Shown piece after piece: positions 43,550-52,671 of a DNA stretch of 64,000 nt (its first letter is position 1; each line of letters starts with the position of its first letter). The notes beneath the pieces are model-generated. The model was not told the DNA's origin, searched no databases, and worked only from the letters and a program-made list of their open reading frames with translations. The position numbers and the translations under genes are program-made. The stretch is from positions 58,448 through 122,447 of the forward strand of contig JADCRZ010000019.1 of assembly GCA_015069695.1 (NCBI GenBank), read 5' to 3'. The DNA comes from Williamsia sp. GTDB lineage: Bacteria > Bacteroidota > Bacteroidia > Chitinophagales > Chitinophagaceae.

Positions 43550-43645
43550 GATGGGGGTGATTTTTGGAATGGGATGCAGAGAGAGGAGGATTTCACAAGG
43601 GGAGAAATTTTTGGGAAATGTTAAAAAAGGGTCTACTTTCGAGAC

Positions 43646-43667
43646 AAAATGTAAACGTTTACATTTT
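43646..43667. promoter_or_regulatory. LacI-family operator, 22-bp perfect palindrome
   Basis: AAAATGTAAACG and its exact reverse complement meet at a central CG, the hallmark of LacI-family sites (core TGTAAACGTTTACA). It sits 58 bp before the proposed LacI start and 97 bp from the divergent DUF4846 ATG. A related site occurs at 44771-44784. Confidence 0.88.
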
Positions 43668-43724
43668 ATCAGGTTGCTAAAATTAAGCCGGCTCCTGCAT
43701 CTGTTCACGCTCAACAAACCGTCT

Positions 43725-44750
43725 TTGGCGCTTTTAAAAAACTCTCCCGGTTTAAAGGCCGTCGCCGAAATGGCCGGTGTATCTGTGGCTACCGTGTCGC
43801 GGGTGCTGAACCAGGATGCATCGGTGAAGGAAGCAACACGGCGGCTGGTGCAAAAGGCTATCAAAAAGACCGGTTATCATCCCAACCGGGTCGCGCAGCG
43901 GTTAAGAGCGACCCGCAAATCGCGCAAGCTGATCGGCTTGCTTATACCCGATATTCAAAATCCTTTTTATGTAGATGTAGTCCGCGGCATTGAAGAGTAT
44001 GCCTACGCGCATGACTGTGCCGTGGTCATCGGCAATTTTTCGCAGGATGCAGCCAAGGAAAAACTGTATATCGATATCCTCCGGTCTGAATCGGTGGATG
44101 GCTTTGTGGTAGCGCCCCACCACGGCCGCGACCAGTACGTAGAAGCCCTGGTAGAAGAAGGATACGCGCTGGTATGCATCGACCGGGGGCTTACAAACGT
44201 AGAGGTAGACGTTGTTATGGTCGACAACCAGAAGGGTGCTTACAATGCAACAGCGCACCTGATCAAAATGGGACATACACGCATAGCCCACATCACCGGC
44301 AATCCCTCTATCCCTACCACAACTGACCGCATCCTGGGTTACAAAGCAGCCCTGATGGAGCATGGCATAGAGATCGACCCGGCCCTGGTCATAGGCAGGG
44401 AGTCTGATTTTGAAAGCGGACAAGAACTGACCCGCCAATTGCTGGAAGCGCCGGAACCGCCCTCTGCCATCTTCACCGGCAACAACCTGCTTACCCTGGG
44501 GGCGCTCGACATGATCCACCGGCGCAAACTGAAAATACCTGATGATGTCGCCATTGTTGGTTTTGATGATATGTACTGGGCCACTTCCCTCAACCCGCCG
44601 CTGACTGCTGTACGGCAATCGGGATATGACATCGGGAAGCGTGCAGTAGAGCTGCTTTATCAGCGGATAGAAGACCCGGATCGTCCGGCTGCGCGCGTGT
44701 ACATGCCTACCCAGCTGATGGTGCGTACCTCTTGCGGACCGAAAAAATAG
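43725..44750 (+). CDS. LacI-family transcriptional regulator of the acid-sugar operon
   Basis: About 341 aa. HTH at the start: LKAVAEMAGVSVATVSRVLN, hinge (YHPNRVAQRLRATRKSRKLIG), then a periplasmic-binding-like effector domain (GLLIPDIQNPFYVDVVRGIEE ... VGFDDMYWATSLNPPLTAV). No ATG lies between the operator and the HTH; TTG 43725 gives the usual family length, while a TTG at 43674 adds 17 residues. It binds a small acid-sugar-like ligand (inferred) and represses itself and the operon at 44846 through the two palindromes. Confidence 0.88.
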   Translation: MALLKNSPGLKAVAEMAGVSVATVSRVLNQDASVKEATRRLVQKAIKKTGYHPNRVAQRLRATRKSRKLIGLLIPDIQNPFYVDVVRGIEEYAYAHDCAVVIGNFSQDAAKEKLYIDILRSESVDGFVVAPHHGRDQYVEALVEEGYALVCIDRGLTNVEVDVVMVDNQKGAYNATAHLIKMGHTRIAHITGNPSIPTTTDRILGYKAALMEHGIEIDPALVIGRESDFESGQELTRQLLEAPEPPSAIFTGNNLLTLGALDMIHRRKLKIPDDVAIVGFDDMYWATSLNPPLTAVRQSGYDIGKRAVELLYQRIEDPDRPAARVYMPTQLMVRTSCGPKK

Positions 44751-44770
44751 GAGGATTTTCCGGTTGGAAA

Positions 44771-44784
44771 TGTAAACGATTACA
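44771..44784. promoter_or_regulatory. Second LacI-type operator before the catabolic operon
   Basis: TGTAAACGATTACA differs from the 43646-43667 core (TGTAAACGTTTACA) at one base and keeps the central CG. It lies 20 bp after the LacI stop and 62 bp before the ATG at 44846, where it can block the operon promoter. Confidence 0.82.
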
Positions 44785-44845
44785 GAACTGAATAAACAAA
44801 CAAAAGCGGGCTTTTTCTGCCAGGCGATCGATAGAACTAAACAAC

Positions 44846-45997
44846 ATGAATTACCAAAGAACCATCACACTGCTCCCGCCGCCAAGAATTCAGTTTGGAG
44901 CGGGTTGTTTTGAACAGTTTGTCGTAGACTATCTGGCAACCGGATATAAAAAATTATTCGTCGTTACGCTGCCGCAAATGGTTGTGCAGCTGGCAGGCGA
45001 TCTTGAAAAACTAAAAAGCGCCGGGATCAAACTGGCCATCAACCGGTCTGTCGCCGGTGAACCCCGGTTTGCTGATTTTGAAAAGGTGCTGGAAGAAGCC
45101 CGGCAGTTTGGTGCAGACAGCGTAGCAGGCATTGGGGGCGGCAGCGTGCTGGATGTGGCCAAGCTGGTCGCAGCCCAGCTATACAATACCCAAACAACGG
45201 AGGAAGTAAAAGGCATCGGCAACCTGAAGGGCCGCGCAACTTATCTGGCCTGCGTACCCACCACCGCAGGTACGGGCAGTGAAATGTCGCCCAATGCGAT
45301 CTTTTTAAACGAACAGGATGATAAGATCGGGGTGATCAGTCCCTACCTGGTTCCTGATGCAGCTTACATAGATCCGCGCTTAACCATTACCGTTCCCCGC
45401 GCCATTACGGCGGCCACCGGCATGGATGCCCTGGCGCATTGCCTGGAAGCCTATACCAACAAATGGGGCCATCCCGTTGTGGACCCGGTTGCGCTGGAAG
45501 GGGTGCGGTTGATCAGTCGATACTTACAACGTGCCTGTGATAATGGAAGCGATGAAGAGGCGCGGTCGGCGGTAGCGTTGGGAAGTATGTATGGCGGCAT
45601 GTGCCTGGGCCCGGTGAATACAACCGCTGCCCATGCACTGGCCTATCCGCTTGGTACCGATTATCACCTCGCGCATGGCTTGTCGGTCAGTCTCTTATTG
45701 CCTGCAGTCATGGAGTTTAACCTGGTTGCTGCGCCCCAGCGGTTTGCTGCCCTGGCCGCAGCTATGGGAGCAACTGATGGAGGCAGTGAAGAAGAAAATT
45801 CCCGGGAAGGTGTACAGATTATCCGCCGTTTGATGCAGGATTGCGGACTGCCCGGTTCTTTGCAGGAGGCAGGTGTAAAAGCTGAAAGCATTCCAAAGAT
45901 GGCCGCCGATGCGATGAAAGTGCAAAGGCTGCTGAAAAACAATATTCGTGAAGTAACGCAACAAGATGCGGAAGCGATCTTCCGCGCTGCTTTTTAA
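44846..45997 (+). CDS. Iron-containing alcohol dehydrogenase
   Basis: 383 aa. NAD-binding GIGGGSVLDVAK (~95-106), TTAGTGSEMSP (~140), and metal ligands placed like those of E. coli FucO: Asp194 and His198 (MDALAHCLEAY), His263 (AAHALAYPLG), His277 (AHGLSVSLLLP). It reduces an aldehyde or oxidises an alcohol/hydroxy acid with NAD(P). The family contains lactaldehyde reductase, maleylacetate reductase and 4-hydroxybutyrate dehydrogenase; the substrate here is unknown, though the operon points to a sugar-acid intermediate. First gene of the five-gene operon; the next gene starts 2 bp after its stop. Confidence 0.9.
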   Translation: MNYQRTITLLPPPRIQFGAGCFEQFVVDYLATGYKKLFVVTLPQMVVQLAGDLEKLKSAGIKLAINRSVAGEPRFADFEKVLEEARQFGADSVAGIGGGSVLDVAKLVAAQLYNTQTTEEVKGIGNLKGRATYLACVPTTAGTGSEMSPNAIFLNEQDDKIGVISPYLVPDAAYIDPRLTITVPRAITAATGMDALAHCLEAYTNKWGHPVVDPVALEGVRLISRYLQRACDNGSDEEARSAVALGSMYGGMCLGPVNTTAAHALAYPLGTDYHLAHGLSVSLLLPAVMEFNLVAAPQRFAALAAAMGATDGGSEEENSREGVQIIRRLMQDCGLPGSLQEAGVKAESIPKMAADAMKVQRLLKNNIREVTQQDAEAIFRAAF

Positions 45998-45999
45998 AT

Positions 46000-46932
46000 A
46001 TGACCAAACAAAAAAAATATTCCGGTGTGGCAGTACCCATGGTAACGCCTTTTACCGGAGCAGGAAAGACAGACAAGGAGAGCGTGCACAAGCTGGTAGC
46101 CCATCTTGTTGCAGCCGGTACCCATCCTTTTGTAGCGGGCACCACCGGTGAAGGGCCTTCTATCCCCAAAGCAGAAAAAAAGGTGCTGGTAGCAGAAGCT
46201 GTAAAAGCTGCTGCAGACCAGGGACCAGTTTATGCGGGCATTTCTTCCAATTGTTTAGCCGAATCGATCGAAGAAGCACAGGCCTACCGGGATCTGGGGG
46301 CTGCGGCAATTGTAGCTACCATGCCTGCTTATTACCCGGCAGACAACGACGCCATGCTGCGTTATTTCACAGCACTGGCTGATAGGAGTCCGCTTCCTTT
46401 GATGATCTACAACATTCCTGCAACCACGCATCTTTCTATTCCCATCTCCACGGTAGATAAGTTAAGCGCCCACCCGAACATTGTTGGCTTTAAAGATTCT
46501 GAAAAAGGGATGGAGCGGATAGATGAAGCGACCGGCTTGTGGAAGGACAGGGATGATTTTTCTTATTTTATCGGTTGGGCCATCCAGTCGCAGTATGCAT
46601 TGCAAAGAGGTGCTGATGGCATTGTGCCAAGCAGCGGAAACCTGGTGCCGGCCGTGTATAAAAGCATCCTCGATGCTAGCTTGCAGGGAGATGAAACAAG
46701 CGCGGCCAAAGCACAGCAAAAAAGTGACCTGGTTTCCGCGATGTATCAAAAAGACAGAACGCTGGGCGCTTCCCTGGCTGCATTCAAGGTTATGTTGCAT
46801 GCGTACGGTTTGTGCGGGCCGCACATGCTGCCGCCCCTGTACCGTGTAAGCGCTGAAGAAGAAAGGGGCTTGCTGACTTCCGTCCGGGAAACTTTCGGAG
46901 ATTTAATTACCATCAACCAAATTGATCAATGA
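46000..46932 (+). CDS. DHDPS/N-acetylneuraminate-lyase family aldolase
   Basis: 310 aa TIM barrel. Schiff-base Lys165 in IVGFKDSEKG, Tyr137 in LMIYNIPATTH, and the substrate-carboxylate loop FVAGTTGEGPSI. The family performs reversible aldol reactions with pyruvate (DHDPS, NAL, KDG aldolase and others). In an operon with acid-sugar genes, cleavage of a 2-keto-3-deoxy acid into pyruvate plus an aldehyde is more likely than lysine biosynthesis (inference). The stop overlaps the pdxA-like ATG by 4 bases. Confidence 0.9.
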   Translation: MTKQKKYSGVAVPMVTPFTGAGKTDKESVHKLVAHLVAAGTHPFVAGTTGEGPSIPKAEKKVLVAEAVKAAADQGPVYAGISSNCLAESIEEAQAYRDLGAAAIVATMPAYYPADNDAMLRYFTALADRSPLPLMIYNIPATTHLSIPISTVDKLSAHPNIVGFKDSEKGMERIDEATGLWKDRDDFSYFIGWAIQSQYALQRGADGIVPSSGNLVPAVYKSILDASLQGDETSAAKAQQKSDLVSAMYQKDRTLGASLAAFKVMLHAYGLCGPHMLPPLYRVSAEEERGLLTSVRETFGDLITINQIDQ

Positions 46933-47966
46933 ACACAAAACCATTGTTAGGCATTACCATGGGCGATCCCGCTTCGATCGGCCCGGAAGTAGCCGTGAAA
47001 GCCCTGGCCGATGAAGGCACTTACCAGATCTGCCGTCCCCTGCTGATCGGGGATGCACAGATTTGCCGGGAAGCTGTCGCACTCTGTAACCTGCCTCTTG
47101 AAGTAAGAGCGGTTAAGGATTCCCATGAGGCCCGCTTTGAAGCAGGTGTTATCGATGTGTATGACCTGGCCTACGGAAGCACAGGCATCAGGCCGGGCGA
47201 AATGTCTGCAGCGGCCGGGGATGCTTCTTTCCGATCTGTTGTAAAAGCCATTGATCTTGCCATGGCCGGCGAGATCGACGGCACCGTAACAGGTCCGATC
47301 AACAAGGAATCGATCAACATGGCCGGGCATCACTATTCCGGACATACGGAGATCTATGCAGATTACACGGGCACAAAAAAATACGGGATGTTGCTGGTGG
47401 AAGAAGACCTGCGCGTGGTACATGTTTCCACCCATGTGTCGCTGCGCCAGGCCTGTGACCTGGTAAAGAAGCAGCGCATCCTGGACACCATTGAACTGCT
47501 GCACAGCGCCTGCGAAAAATTGGGTGTGCCCGATCCAAAGATCGGGGTGGCCGGCCTGAACCCGCATGCCAGCGATGGCGGTTTGTTCGGGCATGAAGAA
47601 AAGGAAGAAATTATCCCGGCCGTGGAAGAAGCCCGGCGCAGGGGATACCGGGTAGACGGTCCCATCCCGGCCGATACCCTGTTCCCAAAATCCATCGGCG
47701 GCGTATACGATGGCTGTGTGGTGATGTACCACGACCAGGGCCATATTCCATTCAAGCTGGTCGGTTTTAACTGGGATAAATCTTCCGGCAAAATGAAAAG
47801 TGTGCGGGGTGTGAACATCACACTTGGCTTGCCGATCATCCGGACATCGGTTGACCACGGTACGGCCATGGAAATAGCGGGCAAGGGCATCGCCAGTCCG
47901 GATGCCATGAAGCTGGCCATCCAGTATGCTGTTCGCTTGCATCAACACAATACAAAAGAGTCATGA
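46929..47966 (+). CDS. PdxA-family 4-phospho-threonate/erythronate dehydrogenase (PdxA2-like)
   Basis: 345 aa. N-terminus LLGITMGDPASIGPE; divalent-metal His139 (GHTEIYAD), His213 (LNPHASDGG) and His268 (MYHDQGH), corresponding to E. coli PdxA H166/H211/H266; final region RTSVDHGTAMEIAGKG. PdxA oxidises 4-phosphohydroxy-L-threonine in vitamin B6 synthesis, but beside a DUF1537 kinase the PdxA2 form is expected: 4-phospho-D-threonate or -erythronate is oxidised and decarboxylated to dihydroxyacetone phosphate. The overlap with the kinase gene (ATGA) supports this. Confidence 0.92.
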   Translation: MNTKPLLGITMGDPASIGPEVAVKALADEGTYQICRPLLIGDAQICREAVALCNLPLEVRAVKDSHEARFEAGVIDVYDLAYGSTGIRPGEMSAAAGDASFRSVVKAIDLAMAGEIDGTVTGPINKESINMAGHHYSGHTEIYADYTGTKKYGMLLVEEDLRVVHVSTHVSLRQACDLVKKQRILDTIELLHSACEKLGVPDPKIGVAGLNPHASDGGLFGHEEKEEIIPAVEEARRRGYRVDGPIPADTLFPKSIGGVYDGCVVMYHDQGHIPFKLVGFNWDKSSGKMKSVRGVNITLGLPIIRTSVDHGTAMEIAGKGIASPDAMKLAIQYAVRLHQHNTKES

Positions 47967-49117
47967 TAGCGGTGATTGCAGACGACCTGACGGGCGCCGC
48001 AGAGATCGGCGGTATCGCGCTCCGGTACGGACTGCGTGTGGTCATGGACACCCGCGTGCATGATACAGTTGATACAGATGTGCTGGTGATCGCCACAGAT
48101 GCCCGGTCGAAAAGGGTGGAGGAAGCCAAAGCCCTGATCGCTGCTATCACAAAAGACCTGCAGGCGCTCGGTCCCCAGCTTATTTTTAAAAAAACAGATT
48201 CCTTGTTGCGGGGCCATGTGGGGGAAGAGCTGCTGGCGCAGATGCAGGCATCCGGCAAGAAAAAAGCCTTGCTGGTTCCAGCCAATCCCCGGCTAAAACG
48301 GACCATCCAGGCAGGCATTTACCATGCTGACGGCGTGCCGCTGCACCAGTCTGACCTGGCCGATGCCGCGCGCAAAAGAATCGCTACTTCAGCTGTGCTG
48401 GACCTGGTGGGAGCGCGCTTTCAACCCTTTACCACTGTGGTATCGAAGGAAGAAAGTTTTCCTGCAAGCGGCATCATCATCGGCAATACACTTACTGAAG
48501 CCGATCTGGATGACTGGGCTGGAAGGGTGGATGAACATATCATTCCTGCGGGGAGCGGCGGCTTTTTCAATGCAGTGGTAAAAAGCCGCGTGGGAGAGAA
48601 GCAGGAGATAAGGTTTGATACGATAGCGGTAGGTAAAAAAATGATCTGGGTCTGCGGCAGTGCTTTTCCGCTCAGCAAGGCCAATGTGGTGCAGGCCCGC
48701 ACCAATGGCCGCTGTGTTGCTTACATGCCTGAAACTATTTTTTGCGAAGGGGTGGAGCAGGATGGACTGATAAAAGCGTGGGTGCAGGAAATTGTAGCAG
48801 GTTTGCAAAAAAATGGTGATGTGATCATGGCCGTTGGTGAGCTCAACTGCGACAGCGCAGCAGATGTTCCAGCCAAGATCAGGCAGCTGATGGCCATTGC
48901 TATTGAACAGGCTATGCAGCAAACAGAAGTAAACGAGATCATTATCGAGGGAGGGGCTACAGCTTCTTCCATCATTGAACAGCTGCACTACGAACGCTTT
49001 TTCCCCGTACAGGAACTGGCGCAGGGCGTGATCCGCATGAAGGTTCAGGAAGCACAAGGCCTGCATCTTACCATGAAACCGGGCAGTTATCAATGGCCTT
49101 CTTCTATCTGGAAATGA
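47963..49117 (+). CDS. DUF1537 four-carbon acid-sugar kinase
   Basis: 384 aa. N-terminal acid-sugar binding domain with IADDLTGAAEIGGIALRYG and IFKKTDSLLRGHVGEEL; C-terminal nucleotide-binding domain with IIEGGATASSII and the Gly-rich segment before it. DUF1537 enzymes phosphorylate C4 of threonate, erythronate or 3-oxo four-carbon acids and related branched acids. With PdxA2 the simplest pathway is D-threonate or D-erythronate to DHAP. Translationally coupled to the pdxA-like gene; 40 bp before the symporter. Confidence 0.92.
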   Translation: MIAVIADDLTGAAEIGGIALRYGLRVVMDTRVHDTVDTDVLVIATDARSKRVEEAKALIAAITKDLQALGPQLIFKKTDSLLRGHVGEELLAQMQASGKKKALLVPANPRLKRTIQAGIYHADGVPLHQSDLADAARKRIATSAVLDLVGARFQPFTTVVSKEESFPASGIIIGNTLTEADLDDWAGRVDEHIIPAGSGGFFNAVVKSRVGEKQEIRFDTIAVGKKMIWVCGSAFPLSKANVVQARTNGRCVAYMPETIFCEGVEQDGLIKAWVQEIVAGLQKNGDVIMAVGELNCDSAADVPAKIRQLMAIAIEQAMQQTEVNEIIIEGGATASSIIEQLHYERFFPVQELAQGVIRMKVQEAQGLHLTMKPGSYQWPSSIWK

Positions 49118-49157
49118 GCTTGCGTGATATAAAAACATTGCAGGATAAAACAGCCAT

Positions 49158-50744
49158 ATGAATTCGACATTACACTTGCTTGATTACGCCATCATTGTTG
49201 CCGTGCTGGTGGGCACCCTGTCGTTTGGATTGCGGTTTGCCAAAAAGCAAAAGACCACGCAGAACTATTTTCTGGCAAAGGGAAAAGTGCCGTCCTGGGC
49301 CATTGGCATGTCACTGCTCGCAACCCTGATCAGCAGTGTAACCTTTCTGGCTTATCCGGGTACAGGCTATTCTTCCAACTGGATCCTGCTGGTGCAGGGG
49401 CTCATGGTTCCGGTGGTTCTGATGGGTATAATCTGGTTTATCGTGCCGCTGTACCGCAAAGTGATCAAGCTGAGCACCTATGAATATTTTGAGCAGCGCT
49501 TTGGCCTGTTTGCGCGCTACTACAGCTCGATTGCTTTTGTGCTGCGGCAGTTTTCCGGCATGGGAACCGTCTTTTTTTTACTGGCCGTAGCCCTCAACAG
49601 CATGACCGGCGGCAATATGATCGCCATTATCCTGATCGTAGGCGGGATCATCATCCTGGTAAACCTGCTGGGCGGTATGGAGGCTGTAATCTGGCTCGAC
49701 GTGTTCCAGGGATTTATGTTGTTCGCCAGTGGCATCATCTGCATCGGTGTACTGTTGTTTTCTATAAAAGGCGGACCCGCCGAAATCTGGAACGTAGCAT
49801 CCACCCATGGCCGCACCGGTTTTGCACCGTACACACTGGATTTTACCCGGGTAACGCTGGTGGTCATGATCGTCAACGGTGCTTTTTATGCGGTCCAGAA
49901 GTACGGCACTGATCAGACCGTTGTGCAACGTTACCTCACGGCAAAAACAGACCGGGGTGCTATCCGGGCTTCCCTGATGGGCATCCTGCTTACCGTGCCG
50001 GTATGGGTTGTTTTTATGCTGATCGGCACGCTGCTGTTTGTTTTCTATCAAACCCATACCCTGCCTGCCGGCATCAAGTCCGAGGGCGTATTCCCTTATT
50101 TTATCATGACGCGCCTCCCGACAGGTGTGATCGGATTGATTCTTTCCGGCATGATCTCGGCGGCCGTTTGCAGCCTGAGCGCCGACCTGAACTCCCTTGC
50201 AGCCGTGGGCGTGGAAGATTATTATAAAAAAGCACGCCCTGCAAAAGCAGATAAGGAGTACCTCACTGCTTCCAAGTGGATTGTTGTTGCATCCGGCCTT
50301 CTTTCCATTGCGATCGCCATGCTGTATGTAAGCGCCGGTGACGAGGGGGTGCTGGGTATTGTATTTACGCTGTATGCTATCTTCTCAGGAGGCATCGTCG
50401 GCATCTTCCTGCTGGGGCTGTTCTCTCTCCGCGCGAACCGGCAGGGCGTAAACATCGCCATCCTGGTTTGCATCTTATTTACGGCCTATGCTTTCCTCAC
50501 CTCCACCCGGATCGGGTTGGGTGAACACAAGGCCCTGCTGCTTGATCTGGGGCGTTATAATTTCACGCATGATAAGTTGATGCTGGGCGTGTACAGCCAC
50601 CTCGTTGTAATTGGCGTGGGCTATGTAGCCAGCCTGTTCTTCCCCAAACCTGTTGTGGATGAAAGCCTTTTGTACAGAGGGTGGAAAGCAGGGAGAAAGG
50701 CAGCGCGGGAAGCAGGATATGATAAGGTGGCCGTAAATAGATAA
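49158..50744 (+). CDS. Sodium:solute symporter (SSS family)
   Basis: 528 aa with about 13 membrane segments. SSS features: LLDYAIIVAVLVGTLSFG, NYFLAKGKVPSWAIGMSLLA, TFLAYPGTGYSS and the GLILSGMISAAVCSLSADLNSLA region that lines the sodium/substrate path. Presumably imports the acid sugar degraded by the preceding genes, using the sodium gradient. Last gene of the LacI-controlled operon; convergent with the next gene (65 bp). Confidence 0.93.
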   Translation: MNSTLHLLDYAIIVAVLVGTLSFGLRFAKKQKTTQNYFLAKGKVPSWAIGMSLLATLISSVTFLAYPGTGYSSNWILLVQGLMVPVVLMGIIWFIVPLYRKVIKLSTYEYFEQRFGLFARYYSSIAFVLRQFSGMGTVFFLLAVALNSMTGGNMIAIILIVGGIIILVNLLGGMEAVIWLDVFQGFMLFASGIICIGVLLFSIKGGPAEIWNVASTHGRTGFAPYTLDFTRVTLVVMIVNGAFYAVQKYGTDQTVVQRYLTAKTDRGAIRASLMGILLTVPVWVVFMLIGTLLFVFYQTHTLPAGIKSEGVFPYFIMTRLPTGVIGLILSGMISAAVCSLSADLNSLAAVGVEDYYKKARPAKADKEYLTASKWIVVASGLLSIAIAMLYVSAGDEGVLGIVFTLYAIFSGGIVGIFLLGLFSLRANRQGVNIAILVCILFTAYAFLTSTRIGLGEHKALLLDLGRYNFTHDKLMLGVYSHLVVIGVGYVASLFFPKPVVDESLLYRGWKAGRKAAREAGYDKVAVNR

Positions 50745-50809
50745 GGCATGGCAAAAAGGGTAACTGCCATGAATAACCGAACATGCTAATTGCATGCAGA
50801 TCGGCTGAT

Positions 50810-51790
50810 CTATTGCCTGGCCATTTCATAGAACTGATAAGCGATCTTCCACTTAAACGTTTGCCCGGGTTCTGCTTTGATGTGGATATAAGGCTCGGGG
50901 CAGGAAGTTGTTGCGCAAGACCAGAATACCAATCGCTTTAATGGTTGATCGCACCGGATCCGGACGCCTGCACCGGCACGGAGGTTTTCTATCCTGATGT
51001 CATAATCTTTTGCATCATCGCTGAACCCCGTGAGTGAGCCGATATACATGCTTTCCCGGTCCTCTACATTCCGCAGATAGCTGATCTGTTTGTCACTGAT
51101 CTTTCCGATCGTATCCAGTCCGCGGCCGGTCCCATTGTCGTTTAAGGCAAAAGGGAAACTGGTCCTGATGGCCGGGCCAGTCCGCTGGCTGTCGATGATA
51201 AAGAAGTTGTGGTCATACACCCTTGTGTCGAGAGTTCGGGTGCCTGTGTTTTTCAGGCTGTGTTCGAGCACCAGCTCAGGCTTTCCCTTTGTTAAGCGGA
51301 CTGTTTTGGTATAGATATACGACCATCCTTCTGCATCCTGTAAAACATGGGTAAACCGGATCCCATCCGCTTCTGTTTTTACGCTCCATGTTCCAGGTTG
51401 CAGAACCGGGTAAAGCGTAGAAAATGAATAAGGCTTCTCATTCAGCCGGCGCAAAACACCTACGCCGATCTTTAAGAACGGAGCGTCGGCTTTGGCATCA
51501 TCATACCCAATTGGTTCAAACTCTTCTACCGGCCCCATGATCGCATCATGCAGCTTCGGATCGTATCTTTTATTCCATTGGCCAAAATAGCTATGTCCTT
51601 TGTAGGAGAGGCTTTTAATGACACCTGACCAGTCGAAGCGGGTGCCCCGGTAGTAGCCGGAACCGGAATCCGGTAGGTAAAGCGTGGCAGTAACAAGGCC
51701 GTTTGTGATGTTGTGCTGGGGAAAGGCCTGGCTGAATGCAGCACTGTAAAAGCAAAAGAAAGTCAGGCAAAGAAGGCAGTAAGATTTCAT
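50810..51790 (-). CDS. Secreted protein of galactose-mutarotase-like fold, function unknown
   Basis: 326 aa with signal peptide (CFYSAAFSQ). Beta-rich; segments like YYRGTRFDWSGVI, PVEEFEPIGYDDA, YDHNFFIIDSQRTGP and the late CPEPYIHIKAEPG resemble aldose-epimerase-superfamily secreted proteins seen near glycan loci. Catalytic His/Glu pairs cannot be pinned with certainty. Immediately convergent with the symporter; may act on a surface sugar that enters the acid-sugar route, but this is conjecture. Confidence 0.65.
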   Translation of the reverse strand: MKSYCLLCLTFFCFYSAAFSQAFPQHNITNGLVTATLYLPDSGSGYYRGTRFDWSGVIKSLSYKGHSYFGQWNKRYDPKLHDAIMGPVEEFEPIGYDDAKADAPFLKIGVGVLRRLNEKPYSFSTLYPVLQPGTWSVKTEADGIRFTHVLQDAEGWSYIYTKTVRLTKGKPELVLEHSLKNTGTRTLDTRVYDHNFFIIDSQRTGPAIRTSFPFALNDNGTGRGLDTIGKISDKQISYLRNVEDRESMYIGSLTGFSDDAKDYDIRIENLRAGAGVRIRCDQPLKRLVFWSCATTSCPEPYIHIKAEPGQTFKWKIAYQFYEMARQ

Positions 51791-51951
51791 ATGGCTGTCT
51801 GAAATTTAGTGAGTGGTAAAAATGCAAGCATCAGCATCAATCCCACGCCTACTAAATTAAACCGCAATTACTACTATGGCTAATTTATTCTTTTTGTATG
51901 GGTCCGTAGGCTCTTTTTGAACGCCATCTGTTTTGCCCTTTTTGCCGTTTC

Positions 51952-52671
51952 CTACAACTCCCTTCTTTTGATCAATCTATCCACTGCTTCGCGGAATGTT
52001 TCGCCGATGGGCAGTTCCATGTCTTTGATAAAAACGCTGTTTTTGCGGATTGAAGTAATGCTTTCAATGGCAACGATAAAGGATTTGTGGATGCGGATAA
52101 ATTTTGCAGGAGGCAGTTCCAGCTCGACCGCTTTTAAGCTGATCCGGAACAGGAGCGGTTTGGGGGTGCTTTTAAGATAGATCTTTACATAGTCGCGCAG
52201 CCCTTCTATCCAGATGATGTCGTTGAAGGCAATCTTGACCTGGCTGTAATCGGCGTTGAGAAAAAAGTAATCGGCAGAAGGTGGGGGCGTTGGTTGTTGC
52301 TTTAACTGTTTTAGTTCGTGCAGTTCCTTGGCCCTGTTGCATGCTTTTACAAACCGTTCCAAACTCACCGGCTTTACCAGATAGTCTACCACGGCCAGAT
52401 CGTAGCTGTCCAGGGCATATTGTTTATAGGCGGTGACAAAGATCACCAGGGGCTTGTTTTCCAGGCTGCCGATAAACTGCAGACCTGTAAGGCCCGGCAT
52501 CTGGATATCGATAAAGATCAGGTCGATGGTGGTTTCCTGCAGCACCTTCATGGCATCAAATACATTGCGGCAGTATGCAACAGGTTCCAGAAAAGGCACT
52601 TTGCTGATATTGTCTTCCAGCAGCTTCAACGCCAGGGGCTCATCATCAACAGCAATACATTTTAGCATCAT
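51952..52671 (-). CDS. LytTR-family response regulator
   Basis: 239 aa. Receiver domain (1-~120) with VDDE and phosphoacceptor Asp55 (LIFIDIQMPGLTG), Thr in FVTAYKQYAL, Lys in YLVKPVS; Gln/Pro spacer; LytTR DNA-binding domain (~140-239) with INDIIWIEGLRDYVKIYL and KFIRIHKSFIVAIESI. Its start overlaps the kinase stop (ATGA). Two adjacent ATG codons (52671 and 52668). Confidence 0.93.
   Translation of the reverse strand: MMLKCIAVDDEPLALKLLEDNISKVPFLEPVAYCRNVFDAMKVLQETTIDLIFIDIQMPGLTGLQFIGSLENKPLVIFVTAYKQYALDSYDLAVVDYLVKPVSLERFVKACNRAKELHELKQLKQQPTPPPSADYFFLNADYSQVKIAFNDIIWIEGLRDYVKIYLKSTPKPLLFRISLKAVELELPPAKFIRIHKSFIVAIESITSIRKNSVFIKDMELPIGETFREAVDRLIKRREL

Noticed and set aside
43395..43724. 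N-terminal extension of the LacI gene
   Set aside because: It runs through the operator and the divergent DUF4846 gene start; homology begins only at the helix-turn-helix.
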